Assembly (NCBI RefSeq): GCF_958295425.1
Contig: NC_081145.1
Coordinates: 19,824,465-19,888,464, forward strand
Source of the DNA: Solea solea
Lineage: Eukaryota; Chordata; Actinopteri; Pleuronectiformes; Soleidae
DNA length: 64,000 nt
Reading direction: 5' to 3'
In this document: positions 25,187 through 37,895 of the stretch, piece by piece
Layout of the letters: every line of letters starts with the position of its first letter
How positions within the stretch are numbered: position 1 is the first letter of the stretch
Program-made: the position numbers and the translations under genes
The notes under the pieces: model-generated
What the model was told of the DNA's origin: nothing
The model's input: the letters and a program-made list of their open reading frames with translations, nothing else
The model's database searches: none

Positions 25187-27739
25187 TACGACATCCTTAG
25201 AAGGTGTAAAGTACTTATGTCACTAGTGATTATAATGCTACTCACAACTGTTTTTTAGTCAAAACTTATTCCAAACTTGTGCAAATAATCTGAAATTAAT
25301 GTTCAATTTGCAATTTGTCTGACCATATCATTTTCTATAGCTATGGGCAATAAAAATGGACGAACATTGTGAAATAAAGATGAAATCTTATTTGCACCTG
25401 TCATTTTAAGTAAGGTACTTTAGACTCCTAAGCCTACGGAGTTCTCAGTCTTTGCTCTTCCTTCTTCAACAACTTTCCGTAGATCCTGACAACACTGTGG
25501 CTCAGTGTGAGCATAAAGACAGTCTCACTAACCTATAACCTTAAGGTCATCAGTCCAGCGCATAAGAAATCCAAATAAGTTGAAGTTGACAAAGCATCAT
25601 GGTTGACACAGAAATCATTTCTGCAACAGACATGGAAAAGAGGTATGAAAGGAGGGACAGAGAGCTGGTGCAGACGTTAGGCTCTCGCAGGAGGTTGGCA
25701 GCACTGTCCTCCTCTCTAATTTTAGAGAGTGAGGGAGTAATTACACACCAATTTTACCTCCACCTCCTCCCTTGACTCCCCACTGTGACTCGCCCTAGCC
25801 TCCTTCTCTTTCCACCCTTCACCTCAAACCATCCCTTCTCACCTACGACTCCCACCGTCCTCCGTGTTTTATAAGCAAGCATTTATTTCCACTCATGGTC
25901 ACTAATTTGATGAAGCACATACAGTAGCCATTCCTGATATAAATGGAAGTACTAAGTAGCTTATTTAAATCATCAGTGGCTCCCCCTCCCACTTTGATTT
26001 TGGAAATCAGTTAAAAAGCATAGTGGGTGAGTCCATTACCTCCCCAATAATAACCTGCTGAGCCACAAGCCACCGCTTTTACCAGGCAACTCACTGTCTG
26101 CCATTAAATCACATCGTTCTCCTTTCACCCTTTAAAAGCTTCTACATCAGGAAAGCACAGACACTTCACTGACATGCCATTTATTCCCAGTCACACTTCA
26201 AATACTCACAATGCTGTGCAAAATTGCCAAACTGGTTCTCTCCACGGTGATTTGTTAATGTCTGCTGAAATGAAAGCAAGTACTGTAACACCCTGCAGGA
26301 TTTCTGTTCTTGAGACTGTGTTAAAAAGAAATATCACGCAATTAAAATTAAAAGAGGCTGATGGAGCAACAATGAAAGGATTCAATATGATAAAGAGATG
26401 ACATTTATTGTGGACAGAGCATAGTATTAAGCATTTAATCCCTGGCAGGAGGTAGAACATCACGGGAGGAGACTTGTCCCTGGAGCCTAGCCGCAGCTGG
26501 TGATGACAGAGTGGAGCATGAAGTTAGGAGGCCTGCACAGAAAGTACAGAAATAATATAAGTACAGCCAGTATATTGGAGTCAATATCGTCATCAAGAAA
26601 TCCGCTGAAAATGATGTTCCCTCAGAATTTTCCTTTAGATGTGTGCCATTGCTACTGTACACAAAGAAAACAAAGAAAGACATGTGGACACACTTAGATC
26701 CTCTGAGACCTTGGTGCTGGTGGTGCTGTTTAAGCAGAGCCACAAAGGTGTGGGCCTCAGTGAGCGGGGAACCCACTTGGAGAAAGGGGTGTGGGAGTGG
26801 AGCTGCAATGGGAGGAACCGGTCGTGTTGCTAAACGAGGCTTTCTAATGACAAGGCATCTCAGAGACTGAAGATATAAATACTTGAAAAGGTCTGTTCCG
26901 AGCAAAATCTGGAAACAATCCACAATGCTGGCTTAAAATGACAGGGTGGATTGAAAGGGTGGGTGGGGGTGTGTATATTTGTGTGAAAGTTAATTCATAC
27001 ACTGGGCGCATAGCTTTACTTTGTAACTTGTTCTTTCCTCCACAATATGCTACTGTGGCACAGATGTTTCTCATGTTGAACACACATTGAACACACACAC
27101 ACACACCGTCCTCCGCTGTGTAATTGTGATGGATTTATATTTAAAATGTGTTGTCTTACATGTGTCGAAATGAGTTACTGTCGTCACAGGCTTTTGCTCA
27201 TAATTCAAAATGGTGTTTTGCAGATGTTTGCCTTCTGGTGACACCACACCGAAGAGCCTCAGCAGGGAAAGGATTAAATAACAAGAATCACATTTAGACA
27301 GTTGTTGGTTTAACCAAACTAAATATTTTCATATTTGCTACATTTTATTTTTGTCCATGTTTGTTGTTGCTTTTACTGGACTCACACATTGAAACTCTTG
27401 CCAGTGACACAGACATCATCCACGTAGGTTGCTGTGGATGGTGTGATCAGTGTTAAACGGTGACACACATGGACGACGTAGTCGGACATAAACATTTGTG
27501 TCATTTTCATGCTGTAGTGGCACTTTGTGTCCAGACGCTGATGTTTCTGTGCGTCCTGTTGATTTAATGTCTGCTAGTGATGACAACGACTCCTCCCATG
27601 GTGATAGCATTCTCACCTGTGGTGGACATTTCTGACCAACGCTACATGTATGGCTTTTTTCCCCTACAGTAAAAGGCACAAATGCGAAACCAGTAAAACC
27701 AAAAAAGTCAAATAAAAGGAGCAAATCTCACCATCACAA

Positions 27740-28060
27740 CATTGATGCAGACTGTGTCCTGTGATGGCATGTAGATGCAGCTCTTTTATAGCATGCGGAT
27801 GTGGGCTACATCTTGCAATTATGCTGCACTGTTGGTTTTCTTCTGGCCTGGACAAAATGAAGGCTAGTCTGAAGTGGCCCACATGAAAAATAGCAGATGT
27901 GGCCTTACTATACTAGAACAAATGTGGCCATGTTTTGGCAGAAATGAGGTGCTCTTGGCACTGTGTATTTTCTCTGGTTCACTCTTGGCTGACATGCGGC
28001 CATGCTGTGGCCAGCATGTGGCCCAGATCTGGCAGACAGGAAAGGACTGCCCAAGTGCCG
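27740..28060. repeat. Degenerate repeat with GATGTGGCC-like units
   Basis: GATGTGGGCT, GATGTGGCC, AATGTGGCCATG, CATGCGGCCATG and CATGTGGCCCAGAT recur. This resembles a fish interspersed repeat built from short degenerate units. Boundaries are uncertain. Confidence 0.35.
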
Positions 28061-29514
28061 TCATTTTCCTGCTATATGTGACACCAGACTTTAGAGTCAG
28101 GTTTGAATCAAAATAGTTTTTTAATTAGAAAACTAGTTAAATATAATCAAATTCATCTACCTGTTTTGTAGGTAATTTCAGTGGCAGTTTTGCAACCTAT
28201 GCTGCTTTTAGTGAGTAGTGTTTTTTTTAGTGATGAGAGTAGAGTGGGCTGGAGTCGACATGCTTGACCGTAGCACTTCACAGACACAGCGCGCTTATGC
28301 ATCATAGAACCAAGGTGAATTGGAAGCAAGTGACACTTTTGGGTGTTTTCAACAGCCTAGCCCTGAATCTACAGCTAGTTTAGAGGACAATGTGTCCACA
28401 GAAAAAACAAAACAAACAAATGCTGCTACAACAGCCTGATTGTAACATGCCTAGCACTGTTAATTGAATGTTGTAGGGTACTTTCATACTGAGCTTGTTG
28501 TTCTGAAACGGGGGCGTTTCTCCCCTCGATTGGTTCTAATGGGCTAACAGCAATCGCACCACGTCGTTCCAGCACATATCAACCTTGCTGAGACCGCCCA
28601 GAGAGGGTGGTCTCAGTTCTTTTGCAGTGTGTACACAATTTATGAGTATCCAGCTGCATTTACCCACGAACCAGTACGTGCAGTTCGGCTGCAACTGTGG
28701 CACTGCCAGAGACAACTTTGGTAAACAGAGTTGGAGCTACGCTTTCCAAGGAGTCTAGGTTTATAAATGGGCTATATAACCAAGAAACTTACCTCATCTT
28801 TGGAATATAAACTGTCCATTGAATAGATCATTATATGCCTCCAGAACACGTCCTCTAATACGGAATGAATGTTGTTTAGTAAATCATTGAACTACAGTGT
28901 GACCCAACAAAGGTCATATACTGTATACTGTATACTGTATACCTTCAAACCTTTCTAAGAGAGGAACACACTGACCAGACAAAACTGTGTACATGAAGAT
29001 TTAGAGAAGGTATGTGATGATGTAAACAGGAAACAGACTGTATTTTCAGCTGCTGTTTTCTTAGTTGCAGAAAATACTACAAACAAGGAAAAGTAGCACG
29101 AGCAAAAGTAATGCATATTACAGCTAAAGTGCTTCAGTGAGAATGACTCCATTGTGTGTCTGCAGGGCGTGTACATGGCTCCTGACTTGAAGCTAAGCTG
29201 TTACAGTGAGTGGCAGTGCAGCCGGATCAGCCTCACTATTTTATTTAGAACAGGACAGGGCAGAACAAACAGGCTTTTACCCTTCACAAAATATAATCCC
29301 CGCGCTCCCATAGCTGACAGGACAGCAAGCTTTGTTGCTCTATTACGTCACACAGAAGACAGTGATTGGGCACAAATGTGCATATGGCACAATCTATTTG
29401 GACATCCTGAATGCACCAGAAAATGCTGAATTTAATGGGGGATTACACCGGGATGTTTTTCTAATATACTTTTAGTACTTTTAGTTTTTAGTTGACACTA
29501 GTAAGAATTTCTGG

Positions 29515-29640
29515 AAAAGCTCCAAAATGATCTGTGGAATTCCCCAAGGATCAATTTTAGGGCCACTTCTTTTTAACCTTTATATGCTACACCTCAGTGA
29601 TGTCATCAGGTGACAGGAGAAAATAGATTAATTTGTGAAA
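29515..29640 (+). pseudogene. Non-LTR retrotransposon reverse-transcriptase fragment
   Basis: In one plus-strand frame, bases around 29530-29592 read [19 protein letters not shown], the well-known finger/palm motif of L2/CR1-type reverse transcriptases. The frame stops soon after and no endonuclease or second RT block is found nearby, so this is a decayed LINE fragment. Confidence 0.75.
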
Positions 29641-32544
29641 GGAACGATCTTACAGTCTTTGCATTGACAGTCATACAAACAAGGCTTTTTTTTTTATTTA
29701 AATCGGATGACTGTGGTATTAATACACACAATGAATCTGATTGTATGTTATTATACAGTGTAGAACTGTAAATTAGAATTCAGAGGCTGGCTGTCACCTC
29801 TATTGAAAATAGTCAAAGTACTGTTGACTACATATTTACCGTAGCCAAATTTAACTAGAGGGTCAGTCGTCCGATTGGCTGAAGCATTTGGGGAGTGGAC
29901 CAGCTCAAAACTCCTTAATCTCATCTCATAATCTCAAACAGAGTAGCTCCTTTGAGCTGATTTTGGTCCCTAGAGATAAACTCTACACTGCTTGTGTTGT
30001 TCTGTTTCCGGCCTCCTTGCATCACATCAACATACATAGACATTATCCGCTGACAGCAACACACACACACAATCACATTTGCACTTTATATATATGGAAT
30101 CTGAATGAGACAAGTTCTTTTTATGACGGCGTTTCCCACGGAACTCTTTCTCTGATGAGAACCTTCATCAGCCAGTAGTTCCACAACAGAGGACCACATA
30201 TGCATTACTCATTCATAGACTTAAATAATGTCTCATGAAGAACAAAGTCTTGAGTCTACATGGGCTCTGTGAGGAGAGTGTGTCGTGTACTCCACCACTC
30301 CATCACCATGATTTCAGATTATATTTTGACATTTTGTATTGAAGGTTGTTGAAAAATAGGAGCTTAGAATTTCTGGAAATATTCAAAAGAAATTGATCCC
30401 ACACATCATCCCTTTATTATTTCTTACACTACTGAGAGTGTTTTCCTTCCTTTCATTTTTTTTGGAGCAGTACAGCTTCCACGAAGCGGGATAGGATTAC
30501 ATGACGTTACAGATAGACAGGCGTCTCACATGACAGTCTGACGGTAGCGTCTGAAATCAGCTGATCCTTTGTTAATGGTTCAATTAAAAGTATCGCGTTG
30601 ACTGAAGTAGTGGAATATGACATTAAGCGATGGATACGGTAATGAGTGAGTAGTGTGTTATTATTGGTGGAGCTGGTTTCAACAAACAGTAATGTACAGC
30701 ACACAGTATATTTCTAGAGTTTATCAGCACTAGTACTGGGTGTGGGTGTACAGTAGTGCAGCCGAGAGTGAGTGGCTGAGAAAAGCTTGTGTGTGTCCAC
30801 AGCAACAACAACCCTCCTAAATTTTGTGTTTGGCTATATCCACAAGACTTCACTGACATTATGGTCAGAAACCTCCTAACAAGGCTCCAAGCTAGTGTAG
30901 AGTTGGTGTGAGGTATAGGGCCCCGGTCCTGTTTGTCTGAAGCTCTTAAAGTCCCTTGGCTTTGCCCCCTAGAGTTTATAAATGTATTATTTAAACCTAT
31001 TTTAGTTCAATATTGTAACCTTGTAAAAATTGGTGTTTCCGTTGGCCTCTTGTGAGACATTATATCTTTGAGTGCACAGGAGAGACATCCCCCAAAAATG
31101 TAACCATACCAGTGTGGTTAAATCTGGCAATGAGGGAGTAGACCGGAGATGTGGAGGAAAACCTGGGAAAGACTGAGTCACAGAAGAAGCAAAGTTTTTT
31201 TATACAGTTACACATGATTCATAAATTTGTTTTCAGCTATTTCAGTTTATTGAAATAAACGATATGAAACATTCAAGGAACTTACTTATTATCTGAAATG
31301 TGACAATTGTGCAAAATGAGTGAAAACCACTGGTTTCAGCTTGAACAACGTGGTGTTTCATCGTCTGTGTCAAATATTCTCAAAGTAAGAGGAGTGAAGA
31401 GTGCAACTTGCACAAGTAAACATGAACGGACGCAGACAGTGCACACACACACACACAGCTGCAGAGAGGATTTCTGCCTGAGCCCTTCTCATCTGATTAA
31501 ACCTACCTTTTAAAACCAGGATCCAGTTTCCAAGTGTGATAAGTCAATTTCAGATTTATTATCACTGGTAGCAGCACAAGGAGGGCGGACCCAAACTGAC
31601 ACTTCATCATGATAAGTTGACCACTGTGTATGTTTAAGTCTCGTCTTTAGCCCAGAATCACCTGGACCACCTATTTCACCGCTGAAATGTCCTAGAATTT
31701 CATTACCATCAAACTTGATTTCCATGTTTATGTAACCCATGCAGAGGAACATCATCCTGGTTCATCCTGGTACCACTCTGCATAAGACATGTCTGTTCTG
31801 TGTCTGCTCTTTCACCCGATTTCACTAGATTTAAAGAACACAAACTACAAAACCACTCAAATTATCAACTAGATGTACTATTCATCTTGAACCGTTGAAT
31901 GGGCCAATCATTATTTAGCATGGTGAATATGATGCTATGGGAAAATTGATCATTAGGTAATAAGGCATTGATTGTGTCACCAAGCTTCTGTAGATTACTA
32001 CAAAATACAACAGTGGACTAAGGTGCTCATGACGTGGGAGTGTAGTCATAAAGGTCCTCGTCAGTATATGAGACATTTAATGAGTGCATTGATTTATGGC
32101 GAGGAACCTCTCCAGCACTGACACTCCTTTATTTTTCTTACTCAAACTCAGATCTATGGGGAGACTATATGGACTATATGTCTAAGCCTGAGGATTATAA
32201 CCCACAATGATCACCTCCTTATACATGCACACACAACATGGTCAACATGCCCTGTGCAAGTCCCTCATCATGATTCTGGACCTGGCTGTTGATCAGTGAT
32301 TGAATCTGTTCTGTGCCTTGAATATGAGTTACTCAGCGGCACAGCAGCGGTACAGTACTGTAGAAACAAAATTACATCATGTGCCATTTTAATTTTCCGA
32401 GGTAAAGTGACATGGTTTGGCACACACCATTGCATGTGCGTGAAATTGTTGATAATTTCAGAAATGAGAAATCCCAACCTTTTCATTGACAAATGAAAGC
32501 CACCCACTTGTACACACATACACACACCACAGGTCTGTGCATCT

Positions 32545-32700
32545 ATTCTTCTGAAGACCCCACATTGAATTCCATTTATTTGGACGGCCTAAACAAAAAC
32601 TTAAAAAAACTCTAACCATAACCTAACCACAATTAAAATCTTGGCCCTGAACTTAACCACATCCTCAGAAAAGCTCATTGTTTATGCCAGAAATGGTCCT
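32545..32700. repeat. Fish interspersed repeat (opposite orientation to 24270 copy)
   Basis: GAAGACCCCACATTG followed by CTAACCATAACCTAACCAC is the reverse pattern of the GTGGGGACC and GGTTAGGGT family, and ends close to a short CA run at about 32720-32738. Confidence 0.4.
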
Positions 32701-35479
32701 GAAGACGTAATAAATACAAACACAAACACACACACACATACACCCTACAATCCCTGTGTCCCAGATTCATTGTTACATCTCTTTTCCACGTCCTCTTTCT
32801 CTCCTCTCTCTGTCTACAGGGCTGCCAGTGACTCCAGAGGCCACACTATTTCACTGAATAGCCTGTGTCTAATTCCTCTCTCACTCTGACCAATAAGACT
32901 TCACCTCATTTACATATTCTGGCCCCTGCTAAGACTAAAAATAAATTCGGATGGTACAGGATTATGATGCAAATGTGGTGTTTACTGTGGATTTAGAACA
33001 TCCAGGAAGGTGTTTTTCACTCACACAATTCACAAATCTCTCTGCCTTAGGTTCTTGTTGTTGCTGGGTTAGGGTTCCTCTTTTATTTTGTAGTATATTT
33101 TCTTGTGTATTCTGCCCAGTGTACTTCCTGTTTTATTTTGTAGAACTGCTTTGCCGTGTGACTCACAGCTGTTCCAAATTGTTTTCACCTGTGTCATTTT
33201 CTAATCCTCCCTTAGTGTTTCCCTTAGTGTTTAGTGTTAGTTTTCAAGTGTTTGACTCTTTGCTCTAAATTCTTGGATTGTTTTTCTTGAACTCAACCGA
33301 CTTTCCATGCACCAAATCTTTTTTTTACCTGATAAAGACAGGAATCGACCGGAGCCATCTTCTGTGTTTGGGCCTTCAACTCCATCAAACTTTACAGGTA
33401 TGTGCAATTGGAGCACTTTCTATTTACTGTGTATTTGGTAATGTATTATTTGGCCTTGTGATGGACTGTGAACCATGCCTGTTGCACAATGTCTGCTCCA
33501 ACTTCACTGACTTGTAACATGAATTTATTTGTTGTGGTTTTAGTTTGGTTTGACTGCCGGTGTTTTTGGATTTTTTTCTTTGTTACAGTTTCTTCCGTAT
33601 TATATCTTGTCAGTCTAGACAAGTGAAGGTTTTATCTTGAATTTCTTTGAGCATGTGACAGATTCACAAATATGAAGTATTGCAGGGTTTTTCCCTGACT
33701 GTGAAACTGTCACTGCATTTATTGTTCTCCGACACATGATTTAAATCCAAACAGCTTCTGCATACAACAACTGTATATTTGCTCGATGAGTGCACGAAAC
33801 AGCCTGTAAATGAGTGAACATCTGTGGATCCTTACATTAGAAGAGTCGGCTCACCAACGACTCGACATCTCACATCTGAACTCATTAAGTGACACAATGT
33901 CTACAGATAAATAAGAGCCGTTATAGGTCGGTGACTGACAACATGTTATTACTTGGATTTACTGCAGTGTGAGTTGTTGTAAGTACATTTCTTTTATTAT
34001 TAAATCATCAATCATCTTTCCAGGAGCATGAAGCCTAAAGCTCCACTGATGAAATGTTAATGCACAGCGTTGTGATTTATTTTTACCTTCACAAGAAGGC
34101 GGGAGGAGAGGGAACACTAACAGAGGACAGAGCAGAACAAGGACAGGCACTCACAAATACAAACAAACAAAGCCCAGCCTCCAGTCAGGAAGTGAATCAG
34201 GACTCAGGATTCCACAATCCAAACATCCAGGTCTTCCTGAAAGTCAAAAAAAAAAAAAAGGATTTCATTCAGGGAAAGAACTCAATTGCATTCTAGGTTA
34301 AAAAAACAAACAAACTTAAAAAAACTTGCTGAACAAAATTGATAACCACTTTCTGGACGTGGTTACCTTAAGGCACAGTCGGTACCTTTACAGGACATTA
34401 GAAAATTAGACTTATAATACGTGTAAATATGTTACTCTGACTGAACGTGCACTAACTTTAATTGCTCAAAAGAGAACAAAAGAATTTACTAAAACTTTTT
34501 TTTTACTATTTTTTAAGTAAATGGATCAGAATCATACTCAACATGCTCGTGAAACTAGTGATACAAACAAGCTGGCACATTTCAGTCAAACCATGTACAC
34601 ACCAGCGCTTTAAAGGGACATGGACAGTAGTTCAACTGAACTGCGTCGTCGATTTAAGATTGTTTGGAAATGAATTGTGTGACACGTGGTTTGGTTTTGA
34701 CACTAAAGGGATTTGGTTAGTGGTAAGAGAAGTTTATGGTGTTTTTCTAAATAATATCCTCTACAGTGTGCACTCCATTTAAAAACACACAGTTAGGACA
34801 CCAGATGTCTCATATCTCATACCACCGTAAAATCATTAAATCATGAAAGTGTCTCAGCATTCAAACATATCGTTTGGTCCTGATCTGTGGTCTCCTCTGC
34901 TGTTTGCCAGGTGTACTGTTCACTTTGTTGGACGCCAACACAACCCACTGTTCCTGTTGCTAAGAGTTTTGGGCCAAAATATGTTCCATACAAGACAATA
35001 CTGGAATGCAATGTGGTTTTTGGAATGCTATTTTTGTTCATCAGGGTTGACTGCAAAAAGATTTTAAAGATACTTGTGTTTGTGAAAAGTTGTCACTGTA
35101 ACTACCCATTTGAAAATGTGCAGAAACTCACCCAAACAAGGGGGGAAATCAGCTGCCACTAGCACCAAAATGACTCTCATGTGACGGCAGAGAAGCTGTT
35201 TCAGCCATGACTGAGGATTATTACTTCCAACAGAGGGAGATGTTTTAGATCTGTTTGACTGAGAGCAGTGTAACTGAAAAAAAGTGAAGGCTGGTTCTTA
35301 ATGACTGGTTATGGCCCAGGGAAGAGTTAGATTGTGGTGATGACACTGATAAGGATTCAGATGTTTGCCTTGGCTGATGTTTGCACTCTGCTTGCTTTCT
35401 CTAGTCCTGATAAGAGAGTGGTTTCTGTAAATTCGCCCTAATGATTCATTAACATAAAACCCCACAGTACACACAGTAG

Positions 35480-35780
35480 TCGAGAAATGCCCGCTCTCTC
35501 CGGGGAGGCGGTCGCTATGGTAGAGGGCGTGGCGTCGTAGCTAGGCAGTGACGTCAGCGGGAGCTGTTCAAGGCTCTTGGTGCTGAAGAAAAGCGTCTCC
35601 TCTCCGCCTCGCGCAGTCAGACAGCCGCTCGCTCGGTTGGTCCACAGCCGTCAGCTGCTCCCGCCGCCGCTGGATTTCCCGCGTTAGCGCTCAGAACAGG
35701 AGGCTACAGACGGAGGAAAAAAACTACCTGCACCGCGTCTACATTTTACCTGAAACCCACGCGGGAGAGAGGTCCTACAA
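35480..35780 (+). promoter_or_regulatory. smpd3: CpG-rich promoter and inferred non-coding first exon of smpd3
   Basis: This block is markedly richer in G+C and CpG than everything around it (for example GGGGAGGCGGTCG, CCGCCGCCGC, CCCGCGTTAGCGC). It contains the perfect cAMP-response element TGACGTCA at 35549-35556. It ends in CTACAA followed by the consensus donor GTAAGT at 35781. No start codon context or long frame is seen, so the exon is taken as untranslated. Linking it to smpd3 is an inference: it is the only CpG island in the window on the right strand, and mammalian SMPD3 also has distant untranslated 5' exons. It could belong to an unrecognised gene. Confidence 0.6.
35549..35556. promoter_or_regulatory. 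Perfect CRE (TGACGTCA)
   Basis: A palindromic CREB/ATF site inside the CpG-rich block, about 230 bp upstream of the inferred donor. Such sites are strong promoter marks in vertebrates. Confidence 0.7.
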
Positions 35781-36072
35781 GTAAGTCGTTGTCTCCCATC
35801 TCTCTCTCTCTCTCCCTCTCTCTCTCTCCGTGTAACGCATTGGGAAACAGTGCGGATGGATCTCCGTCTTCATTGAGATGGAAACGCGAATTACGCGAAA
35901 GTGGTCCTTCCCGGTGAGACTTAGGACTATGTAACAGTACAGCGTCGGTATTGCTCTGTCCGTGTGTGTGTGTGTGTTCATTGAAGCAATTCTTCCAGCC
36001 GCGCCTAAATCTTGCCCTGTGTCTGCTCTAGTACAACATTTGACTCATATTTGCATGATCCAATGGTCAGAG

Positions 36073-36205
<133 letters not shown>

Positions 36206-36287
36206 GAGAAACAAGCTATTGCAACTAAAGATAAATATAGAGAGTAGTATCATTCATTATTTATTTTCTTTGCATTGTTATATTCTG

Positions 36288-36300
36288 ATATTATTATTAT

Positions 36301-36343
<43 letters not shown>

Positions 36344-36345
36344 TA
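36288..36345. repeat. (ATT)n/(AAT)n microsatellite
   Basis: ATT units change into AAT units near 36300, forming a small inverted repeat. Confidence 0.95.
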
Positions 36346-37829
36346 ATATCTGTGTTTTTCTTTTGACTGTTTGTGATCAGCATAACTCCAAAAGTAAGAG
36401 AAGGATTTGGATGAATGGAAATGCAAGGAAGAAGTTATTAGATTTTGTTCCGGCTGTGAATACAGATTCAGGAGTGGATTGAGCCTCTTGGGGAAACTGA
36501 ACTGCCTTGGCTGAGTTTTGAGCTCTCTGAATGCCACCTTTTTAAATTCATCTTCCCTTTTTTCCCCGTTCCTCAGATAAACACTAAACGTGGCTGAACA
36601 CTGTGGACGGCATGAATGCCTCAGTTTACTCGCTACACTCTGTGGTGTCTCGTCAGTTTGTAATTTTCCGGTTTGCCGACCCACAGCCCACACACAGTAG
36701 TCTTATTCAGTGGATTAAGCAGAGACGTTCTGGTACCGGTGGGTTAGTGGTCAGGTTACTGCTCGGGATTCTTGATAGCTCGGAAGGCATCACAGCTTGT
36801 GGGAGAAATAACAGGAGAAGGAGAAACTGCTGAGAGACATGGCTTTTTTTCTTTTTGGCTCCTCAGTGCAATAAGGTGTGGCCTGGCTCTTGGCCTCCTC
36901 TCCTCTCCTCCTCTTCTCCTTTGCTGTGTGTTATAGTGTTTTGTGCATTAAAAATCCATGTCTATCTAGTTTTTTCTAAACCATGAGGGATTGAAAAGTG
37001 GGAATGACATTTTGACTGTAATATTTGTCTTGTAAATCACCTTAACACAAAGAAAAGTGTTATACAAGCTTAGGTTTATTATGTGGTTTCACATTTTCAT
37101 TAGGCATGAGTCAACATCTGGGTCCCTCATTTCCCACAATGCATATTTATAGCTGTTTATTTGACCATTATTTAGGAATTCCCCTTGAGTTTAAAATCTC
37201 TTTCAAGGGAAACCTGGCCGGCCATGGCACACAATACAAGTCCATTATGTCCATTACAGCACGTATGCTTGTCAGTAAAGTGAGACCGAACACTGAGGCT
37301 TTTACCCCCAAAGAGTTGGTTGTGTTAGTGTCTGTGTGGGTCAGTATCTCCACTCGACTGCTACGTCACATCTGTGGAGCTCAGCCGCTCAAATGAACGC
37401 ATCTGGACAAATGAGTGCAGTCGAGTAATGTGGAGGGCGACATTTCTGACATGACAGAGTCGTAAAACTACACAATATACTGTACCGTTATAGTGTTCTG
37501 GAAAGATTTAGAGCTGCACAGTTTTCCTCTGGTCTATTGGAAGTTTAATTCATATACCTTTGCTGGTGGGTCTGCTCTCTTTTAACCGTCATCTGTGATT
37601 TACTGTAATTATTTTCTTTTATATACACCCTGGTGTTTTATTCTTATATTCCTTCAGCTCTCAGGCTGCTGAACTCGGATGGCTGTCATTATAAACACCC
37701 ATAGTTATTTAGTTTTATTGATGGACTGACTCTAATGATTTTATTTTGATCACTGTTTCCAGTAATTCATTGTCGGTCAGGCTGTTGGTGCTGACTGTTG
37801 TGAAATTGCTAAAAGGCTGAATGTGATGC

Positions 37830-37895
37830 AGATGTGGTGAGCTGCAAATGAATTGCCCCTTGGGGATCAATAAAGTTGTCTGAATCTGAATTTTA
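37830..37895 (+). repeat. LINE 3'-tail remnant
   Basis: GAATTGCCCCTTGGGGATCAATAAAG followed by a short degenerate tail recalls the 3' end of common fish non-LTR retrotransposons. A separate tail-like stretch is at about 52415-52490 (TTGTAAAGC, TACGCAAATAAAAAAG). Confidence 0.5.

Larger units (their letters stand above)
21090..35479. other. Gene-poor intergenic region with scattered repeats
   Basis: No exon chain or RNA gene could be supported in these 14 kb. The longest open frames (157 aa at 21688, 162 aa at 26435) have no recognisable domain and cross repeats. The recognisable content is microsatellites, transposon fragments and one reverse-transcriptase remnant, listed separately. Confidence 0.6.

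Noticed and set aside
26435..26923. 162-aa open frame on the minus strand
   Set aside because: No family features, and other open frames of similar length overlap it on both strands.
28475..28720. Possible MITE with GAGACC/GGTCTC inverted core
   Set aside because: The outer ends do not pair and no target duplication was found.
33000..33400. Possible LTR-retrotransposon remnant (phrases such as TTCCTGTTTTATTTTG)
   Set aside because: No paired terminal repeat, primer site or coding block was found, so the call cannot be supported.
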